The position numbers and the translations under genes were made by a program. From Jaapia argillacea MUCL 33604 (lineage: Eukaryota; Basidiomycota; Agaricomycetes; Jaapiales; Jaapiaceae), in contig KL197714.1 of NCBI GenBank assembly GCA_000697665.1, forward strand, positions 396,596 through 460,595: a stretch of DNA of 64,000 nt, written 5' to 3'. Under the pieces are notes generated by a model. The model saw only the letters and a program-made list of their open reading frames with translations, did no database searches and was not told the DNA's origin. Below are positions 22,601-34,196 of this stretch, piece after piece; positions within the stretch are counted from its first letter, which is position 1, and every line of letters starts with the position of its first letter.

Positions 22601-23994
22601 AAGTTAAGTGAGGTGAAGAGGCGGTCGAAGGATGATGAGGGGGAGGTTGGAGTTGATGGGCTTGAGGAGGATAGTGAGGATAGTGATTCTGGGGAGCCGG
22701 AGCCGGAGCCTGAGGAAACTGTTGGAGAGGTTGTAGGGCCTTCGGTGCCTCCGTCACCTGTACCATCTGAGAACCTCTCGGATGCGACGTCCACTATCTC
22801 GTTTGGTGCTCGGTCTGCGCCGTTGCCGACAGAGAGTGAGAAGTTGGAGGGATCGAGTTCGGAGTCTCAGACTCCTCACTTTCCTAGTCTGCCACTGGAT
22901 GGTCGGACAACTCCTTTCGCTTCATCACCGGAACTCCCTATACCGTCCTTTGGAGGTTTACCAATACCGGTGATTTCGACCACCGAGGTTGACAATGCGT
23001 CATCTCCGATCCCTTCTGAATCTACCAAGGATTCCCTGGCAAGCGTCGTATCACCAAAATTATCGCAGTTGGAAAGGTTGCGTGACTCTCCTGCTGCCTC
23101 TTCTTCCAAAGATTCGCTTCAGGCTCCCAAAGTGAAATACGGACAGTCGAGTCAGAGGACGGGGAAGAAGGAACGGGAAAGTTCTAGTTCGAGTGACGAT
23201 GAGAGTTCTAGTGGATCGGATACGGATGCTTCTGGGAGTACGAGCTTCACCGATACTTCACTCGTAGCTTCTCCTGCTGCGTCTCCCTCTGCCTCTCAGG
23301 AACGAATCGACGGTGTACCGTCATCGACAAGTCACACCCTCGTCCCAGATAACTCATCCTCAAGCTCGGCTACTAGCATCCCTCGATCCAAACAGGTCAT
23401 ACTTCGCAGAGCTTACAAACGTTACCTCATAGCAACCCCACCACCAGTACTCGTCATACATCTCAAGCGTTTCCAACAGGTGTCGAGGAACCCTATGATG
23501 TCCTTCTCTAGTGGTTTCAAGAAACTGGATGATTATGTGTCGTTTCCTGAGTTTCTGGATTTGCAGCCCTTCTTGGCTCCGAAGAAAGAAGATTTTGGGC
23601 TGGGGAAGAAGGGAAAAGGGGGTATGATTGGGAAGGTGGATGGGAAAGGAAAGGCTGATGGTGGGAGGTGTATGTATCGATTATATGCCGTCGTCGTTCA
23701 TATTGGCAACATGGTGAGTTTGTTATTCGTGTTTCGACAGGCATGAGGAGCTCATCGTCTTCCTATTCGTAGCTTGGCGGTCATTATGTGGCATATACGG
23801 CATTACCGACCGATACACCTTCCACAGCAAAATCCACTGAAGCCTCTAGCGCGTCGCCCGTGCAACCCGAAGCGCATTCTTCGGAAAAGGCCCCTCGAAA
23901 GTGGGCCTACATCAGTGATACTGTCGTGCGGTTGACTACTCTTGATGAGGTGCTCAAAGCGAGAGCGTACCTGTGTATGTATGAGCGAATATGA
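19615..23994 (+). CDS. Ubiquitin-specific protease (peptidase C19)
   Basis: Deubiquitinase of the USP/UBP family, which cuts ubiquitin from proteins. The Cys box is GLINHGNTCFMNSVLQGL (catalytic Cys). It is followed by the QQDAHEFLRHLLD block, then FGGHLTSLLICEKCKHISST with a CxxC pair and FEPF-like YEPFNDLSLSL. Much later come PPVLVIHLKRFQ and the His box LGGHYVAYTAL (catalytic His), with the family-typical ending TLDEVLKARAYLCMYERI. Exons: 19615-19788, 19844-20091, 20152-23713 and 23773-23994. A further 69-nt candidate intron (20267-20335, GTATGT...AAAG) is in frame and may or may not be removed. About 1000 residues of Ser/Pro/Lys/Glu-rich low complexity sit between the Cys and His boxes, including a 21-bp minisatellite. 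No zinc-finger UBP domain is seen at the N-terminus. Confidence 0.88.
20447..20569 (+). repeat. Coding 21-bp minisatellite
   Basis: About five to six imperfect 21-bp units inside the protease gene encode repeats of QPTLSST or QPSLSST. Variation is mostly at Thr/Ser and third positions, as expected for a length-variable, disordered linker. Confidence 0.75.
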
Positions 23995-24385
23995 TTGATC
24001 TTGGGCCTTATTTCTTTCACGCTCACCTTTGGGGTCTGTTTTCTCCTCCCGGAGCGGAGGGATACTCAGGCTGGAGGCAGTGGACTTTTTCGTTTGTTAG
24101 ATCGCTAACTTATATATATCCCACTTCGTTATGTATACCATGGATCGTACATATTCCCTGTGAAGGGTTTTATTCTGAACTCAATTTACTAGCTAACTTG
24201 ACTTCTGGCCGGAAGGGTTGTGAGTGCGATCACGGGATGTTCTCTCCTCTCTTCGTGACCCAAATGCAAGCTGCGATAATTTCCCTCGCCACCAGAAGGG
24301 AATCCTCGTTGGATACATAACCCGTTAGGTCTCTGGGTGTTTGCAGCACTCCTTCTCGCCTGAGTGGTGAAAACTAGAGCTGGAC

Positions 24386-25589
24386 ATGTCGACTGCGACT
24401 GCACCAATCCATGGAAACTATCATGGGTGAGTGAACGCCATTCTGATTGCCCAGCGACAGGATATTCAGACCGCTTTGCAGATACTACGCAAAAAGATCC
24501 AAGATAGGAGACAGACGGTTGGCGTTGCTTTCATCAGAAATATTCAAAGGCGCTAGAGTTCTTGATGTTGGGTGCAATGAGGGTTGGGTAACCTGCGAAA
24601 TAGGTGGGATCTCTACGAGTCTCATCTCTCACCAGTAACAGTGTTCTGATGGCTCCAGCCCAGCGGTGGCACGCCGACAAGGTTGTGGGAGTCGACATAG
24701 ACGACATGTTAATTAGGGCCGCATGGAAGCGGAGACGGTTGGTCTGGAGCATCCAGAGTCCTGCAGCGCCTTCCAACAATCAAGCTGGCACAGGAGGGGA
24801 CTCAAAGGGAGATGAAGATATAGATCCTCACTATTTCCCGGCATCCTTCGAACATATGTTTGGCGCCCTCCCCAATCCTCCCTTTCAAAACCACCAAGTG
24901 CATACCTTTCCTCACAATGTCTCGTTTCGCTGTGCAGATTGGGTCAATGGTGAGATACCAGAAGACTTAGAAGGATACGATGTGGTTGTCGCGTATGTCC
25001 AGGTTGTCATTCCACAGCCCCGCAGCGAGCTCACACAACCACCCCCAGATTTTCCGTGACAAAGTGGATACATCTCAACGGTGGAGACAATTCCTTGATG
25101 CGATTCTTCCGACGCGTTTTCTCAGTTCTGAAGCCGGGAGGTGTATTCATTCTCGAGGTCCAGTTGTGGGATATGTACAACAAGACGAGAAGGTTACATC
25201 CGGTGAATTTACCGCCTCTCTTGGTAGATGAACTCTAACCATTCTCCTAGGGTTTGAAACAAATCTATAAAACGTTGAAGATTCGCCCGGATAGATTCGA
25301 CGAAATCCTCCAATCCATCGGGTTCTGTCCTGCGGAGCGTGTTGGACGACCGGGCGAAAATGGTCAGTCTCCCCCATTGATGATGTTCGCAAAAGCTAAG
25401 TGGATGTTCGGAATGTAGGGTTCAGTCGCCCCATCGATCTATATAGGAAGGTTTGAACGGTGGCCCTTGGCTATCATCGGAATGATGGGCGCTGTTGGAC
25501 TCAGCTCCCCTCGGCCTTGCCAGCGGGGTTGCATGGGTATACCAAGATTCGCAACTGACCTTCATATCGTCGTACTTAAGCGCAGTTAA
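24386..25589 (+). CDS. Bin3-type RNA methyltransferase (MEPCE-like)
   Basis: SAM-dependent methyltransferase of the BCDIN3/Bin3 family, which methylates the 5' gamma-phosphate of small nuclear RNAs such as 7SK or U6. The ATG at 24386 starts a short exon ending in GNYHG, and splicing joins it to [16 protein letters not shown], giving the family's GNYxxYY signature. Next comes SAM motif I ([16 protein letters not shown]), [11 protein letters not shown], a domain-specific loop of about 50 residues, then [31 protein letters not shown] and the C-terminal [18 protein letters not shown]. The gene ends LKRS-stop at 25589, after an unusual tail of about 50 residues beyond the fold. Six exons are inferred, and all joins keep frame and rebuild motifs. 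Confidence 0.85.
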
Positions 25590-25702
25590 GAGTTACAAAT
25601 GAGTTAAGGATTGAACTGTAATCGCGTGTGGATGTCCTTCACTGGCAAACTGAACGTTTGGTCCTGTTGTTCAAGTCCCTTTGTCTCTTCTTCACACCAA
25701 TC

Positions 25703-26611
25703 ATGAAGCCTTCGACGCAACCAGACTCAGACTCGGAAGATGACCCTGATTATGTTCCAGAAGTTGGTTAGCAATTCGTCTATGAGTATGCAGCATAACA
25801 TGCACTTACGAGATCCGCCCTTCAGAGAAGAGCCACTCATCCGACGAGGACAACTCAGATACAAGAGACAAGGGGCCAATCCCCCTCAAGCTGACCGCAG
25901 AGGAGGAGGAGACAAAGAAAAGGTGAGGCTGCAATGTAATTTTTCCCAAGACGTGCAACCCAACTTCGTAGGACGGCGGAGGCTCTATGGAATAGTTTTC
26001 AAGCATCTGTAGCAAGCCCAGTGGCCTCTGACCCGCAAACCACTGCAGTGAAGACCATAAAGATCGAGAAACGGTATCGTTTTGCTGGAGAGGACGTAGT
26101 GTAAGTTCTTCCGTCGTTTCATCATATTCGTTATGCGGTGATATATTCATTAGGAAACGACAGAGAGGTTAAAGAGGTTCCCGAAGATTCTGACGAAGCT
26201 AAGAAATGGCCCCTTTGGCAACCACCTGAAGCATTCCAGGGAGAAGGGACTTCCTCTTCTTCGACACCAACAACATCATCAACTTCAAGTCTACGAACAT
26301 CCCAATCAGCCCCACATTCGACACCATCGACCTCCAAGCCAGCCAAACGTCCCGGTCCTCGCAAACCTAAGACTACTCTCGCTACCATTCCTGGCTCTCA
26401 GAAAGCAAAGAAGTTGACGACTCTTGAAAAATCGGCCATGGATTGGCAGTCTCACGTCGAGTCAAGTCGTGACGCTGCGTTGAAGGACGAGTTAGAGGCC
26501 AATCGAAGGGGCGGCGGGTATTTGGAGAAGGTTGATTTCCTTCAACGGGTGGAAGAGCGGCGGGAGGAAACATTCGAGTCGATGAAGAGTACGAAACGCA
26601 GACGTACTTGA
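25703..26611 (+). CDS. SWC5: SWR1 complex subunit Swc5 (BCNT domain)
   Basis: Small nuclear chromatin protein of the SWR1 complex, which swaps H2A for H2A.Z. The ATG at 25703 begins an acidic N-terminus (MKPSTQPDSDSEDDPDYVPE), typical of the histone-binding end of Swc5. The C-terminus carries the BCNT/CFDP1 signature: KKLTTLEKSAMDWQSHV, then DELEANRRGGGYLEKVDFLQ and RVEERR. The middle is Ser/Thr/Pro-rich and disordered. Three or four short introns are removed in the first 450 bp. It starts 113 bp after the Bin3 gene on the same strand and converges on the MYND gene. Confidence 0.82.
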
Positions 26612-26786
26612 CCTCCCCGTCGTTTGCCATCCGCTGTTCTCGCTCTTGTGACCTCGTACGTCCGGCCAGTATATTCACATCCATCCGAGAGAGGGGTGAG
26701 GATCGTCACCAAGAATATATGCCTCAGGTTCGCACATAATAGACACATTTTCAGACAAATTGTCTACATTCCGTACACCTTTCGAT

Positions 26787-29155
26787 TCAAGCTGGTTTAC
26801 ATGTCTTCTTGTGCGTGGACCAATGCGATTTCTGGCACGCAGAATCACAGTACCTAGGGCATGATGATAAGCATAGGATGAAGAAAATTCCCAGTTGGCG
26901 CTCACCTTGTTTTCGAGCACCCACCACACTTCCTTAGAATTGCGCTGGGGTTTCGGCACCATGAGCATCGGTAAAGGTCACCATCCATGGCGCTGACTTT
27001 CGGGTGCGCTCCATGGGAACAATGACTGGAATGAACGTGGTCGTCGTCCTCGAGGTTAATATCTTCCAACCATGTTGCAAGGTCATCTTCGGCTTTGGTA
27101 GGAGAAATCACGCTCGTAGCGACAGGCGAGCTGTTCAATAAATCGAACTTTGAGATGACTTCTCCCCAGTCCTTGATCGCTGAAGCGTAAAGCTGGACGA
27201 TTTTGAGGCGAGTCAATCGTAACTCAGTGTTTGGTGGTCTGTATCCTAGGAATGTACCAATTTCCTCGTTAATCTTGAGTTTCTTGAATGCGTCCTAAAC
27301 GGGATTCAGTTTCGAAGTGCTCTTCAAAAGCAACCCGCTTACATCCAGCTCTCTGAGATCCGGCGACATTTCAGGTCCCTTGACGACGAGAGTCAGGAGA
27401 ATATACCAATTGAGCATGTTCTTCATGTGCCTGGAATCCGGTGGTCCCTCCTCGATGAAGGTTTTCGCGTCCTCCCATGCACACGTCAAGAACGCAACAC
27501 CTTCTTCCCATTTTCTCTCCCCAGTGTGAGTAGACGTCAGCATTGTCAGGGCCATATTCCCAGCATGGTCGACAGCACGATGGATCATCGCAAATCTAAC
27601 AAAGGGTGTGATTTGTTTGCACTTGGCTCCCTTCTTCGCGTAACGGAGTCCTCGTTCGCCGTCTGCGCCGAGAGTGATGGCATAGTAATAGTAAGCCACC
27701 TCGGGGCTGCGCCGGATAGCCTTGAGTGCGAGCTCGATGGCATCTGGGATACGTTGTTTGACGATGAGATACTTGATTTCGATGATGTCGGCCATGTCGG
27801 CGTCAGAGGAGATTCCCGAGGCGCGAAGAGCTTTCGCGCAGTGTGGGAGGGCATCCGTCCACATCTTGAAGGGGAGGCCAATATCCATCATCTCCCATCG
27901 TCCAGTACGCTCGTTCTGTGCTTGGTATCCTCCTTCCGCAATGGAAAACTCCGTACTCGGGATCAGCTGGCCAAGTACCTTTCCACAAGCATAAAGGTCA
28001 CGGTCTTGCGCACATTTCATCATGGCCTTTTGGTGGGTCAAAGTTGACTGCATCGTCGCGTACACGTCGCAACGAGTGGGACCATACTCCATCATAACTT
28101 CGCTGAGATAGGGAGGGAAGCCTCGCTGGACCCCAGCTATCATCTTCTGAGGGTCATATAAACGCTGATCGGGTTCGCATACCGCGTGATGAAGTCGGAT
28201 GAGGGCACCCAAGGCCTCACAGCGACATGTCAGATCGGTGCTTCGTAGAAAAGCCACTAGGAAAGTGATCACGGGAGGGAAGTCGTTACATTCCTTCCAG
28301 CAGTGCAAGGTAGCGCCGGAGAATATGCCAAGAGCATGAGAGATGATTTCCTGAGATGCATAGGGCTTCTGGAGCTGTTCGATGACAACTCTGAGGATAG
28401 AGGGCAGTTGCAGAGATTTGACGACTCTCATATCGGGTCCTGGCTTCTCGTCAACAGCCAGTACAGATCCCAGCGCGTGAGACATGACGGCAATCGACAA
28501 ATCGGCGACTTTGGGGTCGCTCGGGCACTCTTGCAGGAGCCTAACAAGTGCGGGTGTGCGTTTCGCTATATCGGTACGGACGGCGACACCGCCGTGATGG
28601 GTCACGGTGGAAAGCGCGCGCAGTGCCATATGACAACAGCCAGGGATGTCGATAAGTGGGAAAAGCTTGGAGAGGAAGCCTAAGACGATCGAACTCAAAT
28701 CTGAACACTTGGATAACAGAAGTCATTGAATAACTGACCAGCTTTGAACAACTTGTCACGCAAGATGGAATCCGCACACATCTTCGCATATATCCCGACG
28801 ATGCCACCCACTAATCTTTCGTTCCCGGGATTTTTCTGATATGCCGTATCGAGACGACGATAGATATCGTCGAAGTTCGCATGGACTTTCTTCAACCCAT
28901 GCCTAGTTGTTAGATCTGATGGGATATTTGTGAGGATGAGGAAGGACTTGTTGAACGATTTGAACTTGGTCACTTACCTGGAAGTTCGAAATAGTCACAT
29001 AGAGCGGCGACTGTCATGCCCCATGTTTCGGTGCTGTCGAGGTCGCTGAAGAACTTCAAGAGGTCATCGGGACGCGTCGTCGGCTGTGGGGCTGTCCTGG
29101 GACCACTCTGCTTGGATTTGGGTTTGGATTTTTTCTTCGAACTTGGACCAGGCAT
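26787..29155 (-). CDS. MYND-type zinc finger protein with helical repeats
   Basis: Large protein with a Lys-rich N-terminus (MPGPSSKKKSKPKSKQSG). A long alpha-helical body follows, resembling armadillo/HEAT or TPR-like repeats (for example ALRALSTVTHHGGVAVRTD and IIEIKYLIVKQRIPDAIELA). A zinc finger closes the protein: CSWCRNPSAILRKCGGCSKT joined after a small intron to RYCDSACQKSHWSTHKKTC, the full MYND pattern of Cys and His ligands. No SET domain is seen, so histone methylation is not suggested; the finger probably mediates protein contacts. The ATG at 29155 was chosen because the frame above it opens only with a GTG. A TATA-like TTTATATAATTG lies about 120 bp upstream. The function beyond the domain is unknown. 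Confidence 0.78.
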
Positions 29156-29390
29156 GGTTGGATACAAAGTCAAGCGTTTTCCAAGCGTTGCGGTTACAGT
29201 TCCAGAAAGGGGACACTCATTCACGTGGTGGACTTCGATGGATCCTCGACTTGACTTGAGAGTACAAGGAGGTTTATATAATTGAGGCTACAAATCAACA
29301 CGCGTATCGTATCATAAAATATAATGCAAGCAAATCAAGGTCATAATAATACGTGAGAGGCAGACCGCCAACGAGAGTGATCAACACTCC

Positions 29391-31031
29391 ACATCAACGA
29401 TACCAATGGACGTAGAAATGGCATCAATGAGAATATTGTTGTAGTCGCCACCAACCTCCCAGATAGAGAAACCAAGTAGTTGCTGGTCGTTGATGAACTG
29501 CCCTTTCGCGGCTGTGAAGGACAGGGTTAAGTCCGGATAAGAGGTGGAACAATGGGTTTACTGACCGAAAGAACGTGCATCATCGTAGGAAACCAAGACT
29601 TGAGTAGTCGGGTTGTACACGTAGGGCTGAGAGGTCATGAGCGTCAATAGTCGCAACAGCAGGATTTTGAGAAGGCACTCACGGTCTGACTGCAGTTGTC
29701 GAAAGTGTAGACCATTCCTGAAGCAGCGGTGCCGTTTTCGGTGAGGAATCCGCCATCGATCAATCCCCAGAAGTTGAATACCCCGTCCTTCCCCACAGGA
29801 TTCCCACACTGATCCACTGTCGTTGAAGTCACAGTCGAGTCCCCACTCCACGCGTCCCCGCTTGGTTGTTGGGAAGCAGTAAAAGGAGGGTTCATGACCA
29901 ATGCGCCCGAGGGGCCGACGGCAGACGCTTTGGGTACGAGGAAACTGTGGCCGTAGCCTGCGACGCCGAGCACGATCTGGTTGGCGGGAAACTTCGCCGC
30001 AGTCCATGCATTGACGGCCGATACAGCAGAACCTTCCTTGATCGTGGCGCATGTGTCATTGAGAGGAGCGTTCGGACCGACGGTGGTCTCCCAGTTGCCG
30101 TTAACGTCGTAATTCATAATTTCTGACGCCGAGATCAATACCTGAAGGAAATATTACGAGCAAGGGGGCTCACCGATATAGTCCAAAACGGCAGCAAAAG
30201 CAGAGACGTCGGTCATGGGGGTTCCATTAGGGCCAACGAATGGTGTGATTGATACCGCAGCTGAAAGTGTGAGGTTCTTCCCTGCGGGCTGAGACCGAAG
30301 CTGCTGCAACATCAACAGGAAGTTCGCGCTGTCACTGCTGGAGATTATGTTACACCCGATGCCCTGTTTGCTCGGGTATTCCCAGCTGGAAGGTTCGCTA
30401 AGTCACCGGGACTCACGAAAATACGATAGAACTCACTCGAAATCGATGCCATCGAGACTGTACTTTGATACCAACCCGAGAACAGCGTTGACGAACAACG
30501 TTCGGTTGGCAGCAGTGGCAACTGCGGACGAAAAGTATTGAGATCCTGACCATCCACCTATTGATACATGTGCAGCGACGCCCTGTATAATCATATCAAC
30601 ATCTATCTCATCTTCGCAAAGCCAAGGATCTCACATTTTGATGGGCAAGATCGACAAACTGAGGCACCTGCGCCTCGTTCGAGTCCGCCAGAGAAAGAAC
30701 CGAGGAATCCGGTGTGGTGACGCTGCATAAGGGTACATTTGACTTGGGTACCAGAGAAAGTCTAAAACGGGAGGGCTCACGCGAATGCATAGGTGAGTGC
30801 GGTATACTTGGACCAAGTGACATTTTCGGGTGTGTAGGAGGCACCGTGCCAGCCGGCAAACCATCCTGTAGCTACCACGTCGGTAAGATTGCCCTTCCCG
30901 CCGCCTCCACCCCCAGTCGAATTGGAACCTGAAGATACTGCTGATTTTGGTGGTTTCAGAGTACAATATATGGGACCAGCCCACACAGCAGGTAAAGCGA
31001 TCAACAAGGTGATCGGTAGACTGAACAACAT
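29391..31031 (-). CDS. GH18 chitinase, secreted
   Basis: Glycoside hydrolase family 18 endochitinase-like protein. The ATG at 31031 opens a signal peptide (MLFSLPITLLIALPAVWAGP), followed by a Ser/Gly linker with six consecutive Gly. The catalytic barrel has ATGWFAGWHG, YTALTYAFA, AAHVSIGGWSGS (SxGG motif) and, after a small intron is removed, LDGIDFDWEYP, the canonical DxxDxDxE with the catalytic Glu. Later blocks are EIMNYDVNG, LGVAGYGHSFLV and QLLGFSIWEVGGDY near the end. It ends in DVEC. No chitin-binding module is visible. It likely acts in wall remodelling or nutrition. Seven or eight short introns are inferred. Confidence 0.88.
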
Positions 31032-31724
31032 ATCTTGCGTCTAGAGTCTAAGTGTATGGTGGAGAGCAAGAGCACCAAGGGGGCAAGGGGAAATCAGCGG
31101 ATAGGAATCACGCAGGTGTCTTAAGTACTGGGATCAGCGAGGACGGCTTTGTTTCAGGGTGGTCACCATAACAAAGGTGGCTTGCTGAAGGGCCACATTC
31201 CGTGTGTTCGGGTAGCGTAAATACATCCCGAAAGACCATTTGAGGGGAAGAATGCAAAGGAGCTGAGGCCCAGAGTGAGGGAAACCATGAGGATAACGGC
31301 AAAGGCCGGGGTTCACGCACCGTCACCCGACACTGCACGGGTGTCACAAAACACGTGGCCCACATATCTGGCCTCATCAAAGGGCGCAAAAGGAAGAGGG
31401 AGGGCAACGGACCAACATCAGAGACTGGCATCACTTCAGCATCATGGCCCCTGATTTTTGCATAAAGCATATGGAATGTCGAAACACCAACACCTCCGAC
31501 TCCTCACGATGTTGAAAGATGAAAGATGTTTGTAGGTTGCGTGATCGGCGGAATGGTTCAGCACACGCCAAACAATGCAAGGAACTTGCAAGGAACACTC
31601 CTACCAGATGCATCTACGGTAACGCGACCAGAATCTGGCTACTATCACCATTGTCACTGTAAGAACGCCTCGCTTTTGCCCACCCATCCTCCGGAAAACC
31701 TTCCCGTTCTTGCATAGTGAACGC
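31032..31724. other. Chitinase upstream region
   Basis: About 0.7 kb between the chitinase start and the stop of the next F-box gene. Short frames show no motif. It should contain the chitinase promoter and the F-box gene terminator; no specific site stands out. Confidence 0.4.
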
Positions 31725-33176
31725 TTACGAAACCACTGGTGTAGACGCCTCCAACAAAGGCGAATACAGAACCCTCAGCTGAACCCGATCCGGCATCGCA
31801 GCGTCTTGTAAGGCTTTCGCGTGCGAGGGACTGATGCCACCACAGCGCTCAACGGTCAGAGTCGAAAGGAACTGGTTTTTGTGGGCCAGTTGAGACAGCC
31901 GGTTCTCCATCGTAGAACGCAGGGATTCTCCCGACACCTGATGACATCGGCGAAGGGTGAGGATTTGGAGTCGGGGAGAGAGGGACGGACTAGAGAGAAC
32001 CTGAAGGCACTCGTCATCGACGACGGAATCCTCAAAGGAGAGGTCCTCCAGAAGTGGCATCGCATCAAGGCACGATGACATAGAGTCTCCGTCCCAATCC
32101 GAAGCGCATAGCGCTAAGCGACGCACTGGAGGCCTGTCAGATCTGATCATCAGATTCGTGACAAATTCCGCAAGACTCCTCCCTTCCACTACGGGACTGC
32201 AATCGTAGAGCCCAATGCTCGAGAGGTTAGGGGCACGGATTATTGCGAGGGGATGAACGCCGTTGAAGCATCGTTTCTCGAAACGTTGCTGCGATGATCG
32301 GACGATAAGTGTTTGAAGATGATCGAGTGTCGCGACTTCCTCATCTCCTCTAGAGGACGGCTGGAGTAGGCATTCGACTCGTAGCTCCAACAATTCAAGC
32401 ATGGTGCAACTTTGCAACAATTGTCGCAAGCGAGGATACGATGTTCTAACGAAGCCCAAATGGAGCTTCGTTAGGGGTGTGAAGGTAAAGGGAGTATCGG
32501 GGCTGATATCGGGGATGCAACCGTAGAAAGAAGCAGTTAGGAGCCTGGGCGCCAACTGGAATGCTGACGAATGGTCGTATGACCTGTGACCCACATCCGC
32601 TCGGCACCATGTGTAATCTTTGAGGTTAAATTCCTCGAGATTACGGAAGTCGAGGGAGCACTTGGCTAGAAACGTCTCGATGAGATGAGCGTGGGCAGCC
32701 ATAGTCAATGACCGAATACGACTGCTATGAGGCACGAGCGCGTTAATCAAGGGCCAGACAAGCTCCTCGTATTCAACACAACCCACTGCGGTACCATCAA
32801 ATTCGATGGTGAGAGGGCACACGCCCGACTTTCCCAACCAAAAGCGAAGCAAACGGAGTGTGGAGCGACGGTTTATTCGAATCAACGTCCAAGCTCGCGG
32901 ATATTGGTGCACGATGGTACGCCATTGTCGACAGACTTGAGATATGGTGATCGGGAAACGCCAGGTATCCTTGTCGACAGCGAGGGAAAATATCTCGCCA
33001 AGGATTTCTGGAGGGAGAGTGCGATGAAGTGCAATAGAGACAAGGTCGTCCTCAATGGACCTCCGCAAGGATGCCACTTCCTCTTCGAGAAGTGCCAGTC
33101 GAGCAATCCTCCCGTCGATGTCGGATACTAAATGGCGCCGAACGTGGAAACTGGGGATGGAGTATATGGACATCAT
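31725..33176 (-). CDS. F-box protein, basidiomycete LRR-like family, paralog 1
   Basis: Single-exon frame of 483 codons starting MMSIYSIPSFHVRRHLV. A short coiled coil (ARLALLEEEVASLRRSIEDD) precedes the F-box core TLPPEILGEIFSLAV and VCRQWRTIVHQYPRAWTLI, the arrangement common in expanded basidiomycete F-box families. The remainder shows leucine-rich, irregular repeats (LTKLHLGFVRTSYPRLRQLL, LQTLIVRSS, LQILTLRRCHQVSGESL). It likely works as a substrate adaptor of SCF ubiquitin ligases. It is unrelated in detail to the F-box array at 10-14.5 kb, but its neighbour at 34197-35662 is a close paralog in the same orientation. Confidence 0.8.
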   Translation of the reverse strand: MMSIYSIPSFHVRRHLVSDIDGRIARLALLEEEVASLRRSIEDDLVSIALHRTLPPEILGEIFSLAVDKDTWRFPITISQVCRQWRTIVHQYPRAWTLIRINRRSTLRLLRFWLGKSGVCPLTIEFDGTAVGCVEYEELVWPLINALVPHSSRIRSLTMAAHAHLIETFLAKCSLDFRNLEEFNLKDYTWCRADVGHRSYDHSSAFQLAPRLLTASFYGCIPDISPDTPFTFTPLTKLHLGFVRTSYPRLRQLLQSCTMLELLELRVECLLQPSSRGDEEVATLDHLQTLIVRSSQQRFEKRCFNGVHPLAIIRAPNLSSIGLYDCSPVVEGRSLAEFVTNLMIRSDRPPVRRLALCASDWDGDSMSSCLDAMPLLEDLSFEDSVVDDECLQVLSSPSLSPRLQILTLRRCHQVSGESLRSTMENRLSQLAHKNQFLSTLTVERCGGISPSHAKALQDAAMPDRVQLRVLYSPLLEASTPVVS

Positions 33177-34196
33177 GTGAATTGGCTACAAGAAGTGACA
33201 GAATGAGTCCACGGCAACCTCGATGAATAAACCACACTCACCAACAAACCACTTCGACAGGGAGGACAGCACTCGAATACTTCAGAGGAGAAATGTAAAC
33301 CACATCAAGCTCGCTGGCGTTCGTATTTGAGGACTTCGTTGACGTCATTGAAAAGGCTCCTAAAACCCAGCGTTCAGAATGCATTTCAAACAGTCGGGCA
33401 CATGTTCGTGAAAGTAGGTAAGAAAAGGAAAATGGGAGGGTGCGCTTGGCCCCGCTCGCGATAGTTCGTCAACAAGTCGTAAAATTACCCGTTATGGTGA
33501 GTTCGATCAGTCCCGAGCAACCCCAATGTTGTCCTCGAGGTCCATCTCGTGAGCAACTTTCACTTGGAAAGCCTTCGCCTGCGGCACGGATCTCAGGAAC
33601 TTGTGACAAGTCGCCCTTGTGTCGTGCTTGTGTCCCCAAAAAATGGAGGTGGGTGAGAAAACACGTGGGACTTTCCGAGCAACCCTGAGGAAAGAAAACT
33701 TGCCCGGAAAGGTGAAGGACCGTCGGGAAGTCGTCAAGCTGGTGGGTTGGATCGGGGTGTTGGAGAAGTACACAGCACGAAACACGCAGAAAAAAATACC
33801 AGCATAACAGACCTCCCATAATTCAGGCGAAATCCGGAAATGAACGCAGACACGTCTCATGATAACTTGGCGGGTCGGATGCGATGTCGAACAAGGACCT
33901 TGTGACAAATGAATCCGTCAATATCGGCTATGTACACTGGGACATGGTGGTTTGACATGGCGCTGGTGGATATTGGCTAGTCAAGGACAAAAAGCTGGAC
34001 GTTTCAAACCCTAAGATTGGGTTGACAGTCGAAACGCGTGCGACTTCAATAAGAGGCAGGATTTCCATGCGAGTCGAAAACATACAGGGCATTTCGCAAC
34101 TAGCAACTATCTCATCCATCTATGAGATGCTGAAGAGAACCTTGCGACATGCCCCCAAGAGCCTATACTAGCTTCAAGGCGGTCAGTCGTCGTCAT
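33177..34196. other. Spacer between two F-box paralogs
   Basis: About 1 kb. Two minus-strand frames of 116-133 codons overlap each other and lack motifs. I see no gene; it should contain the promoter of F-box paralog 1. Confidence 0.4.
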
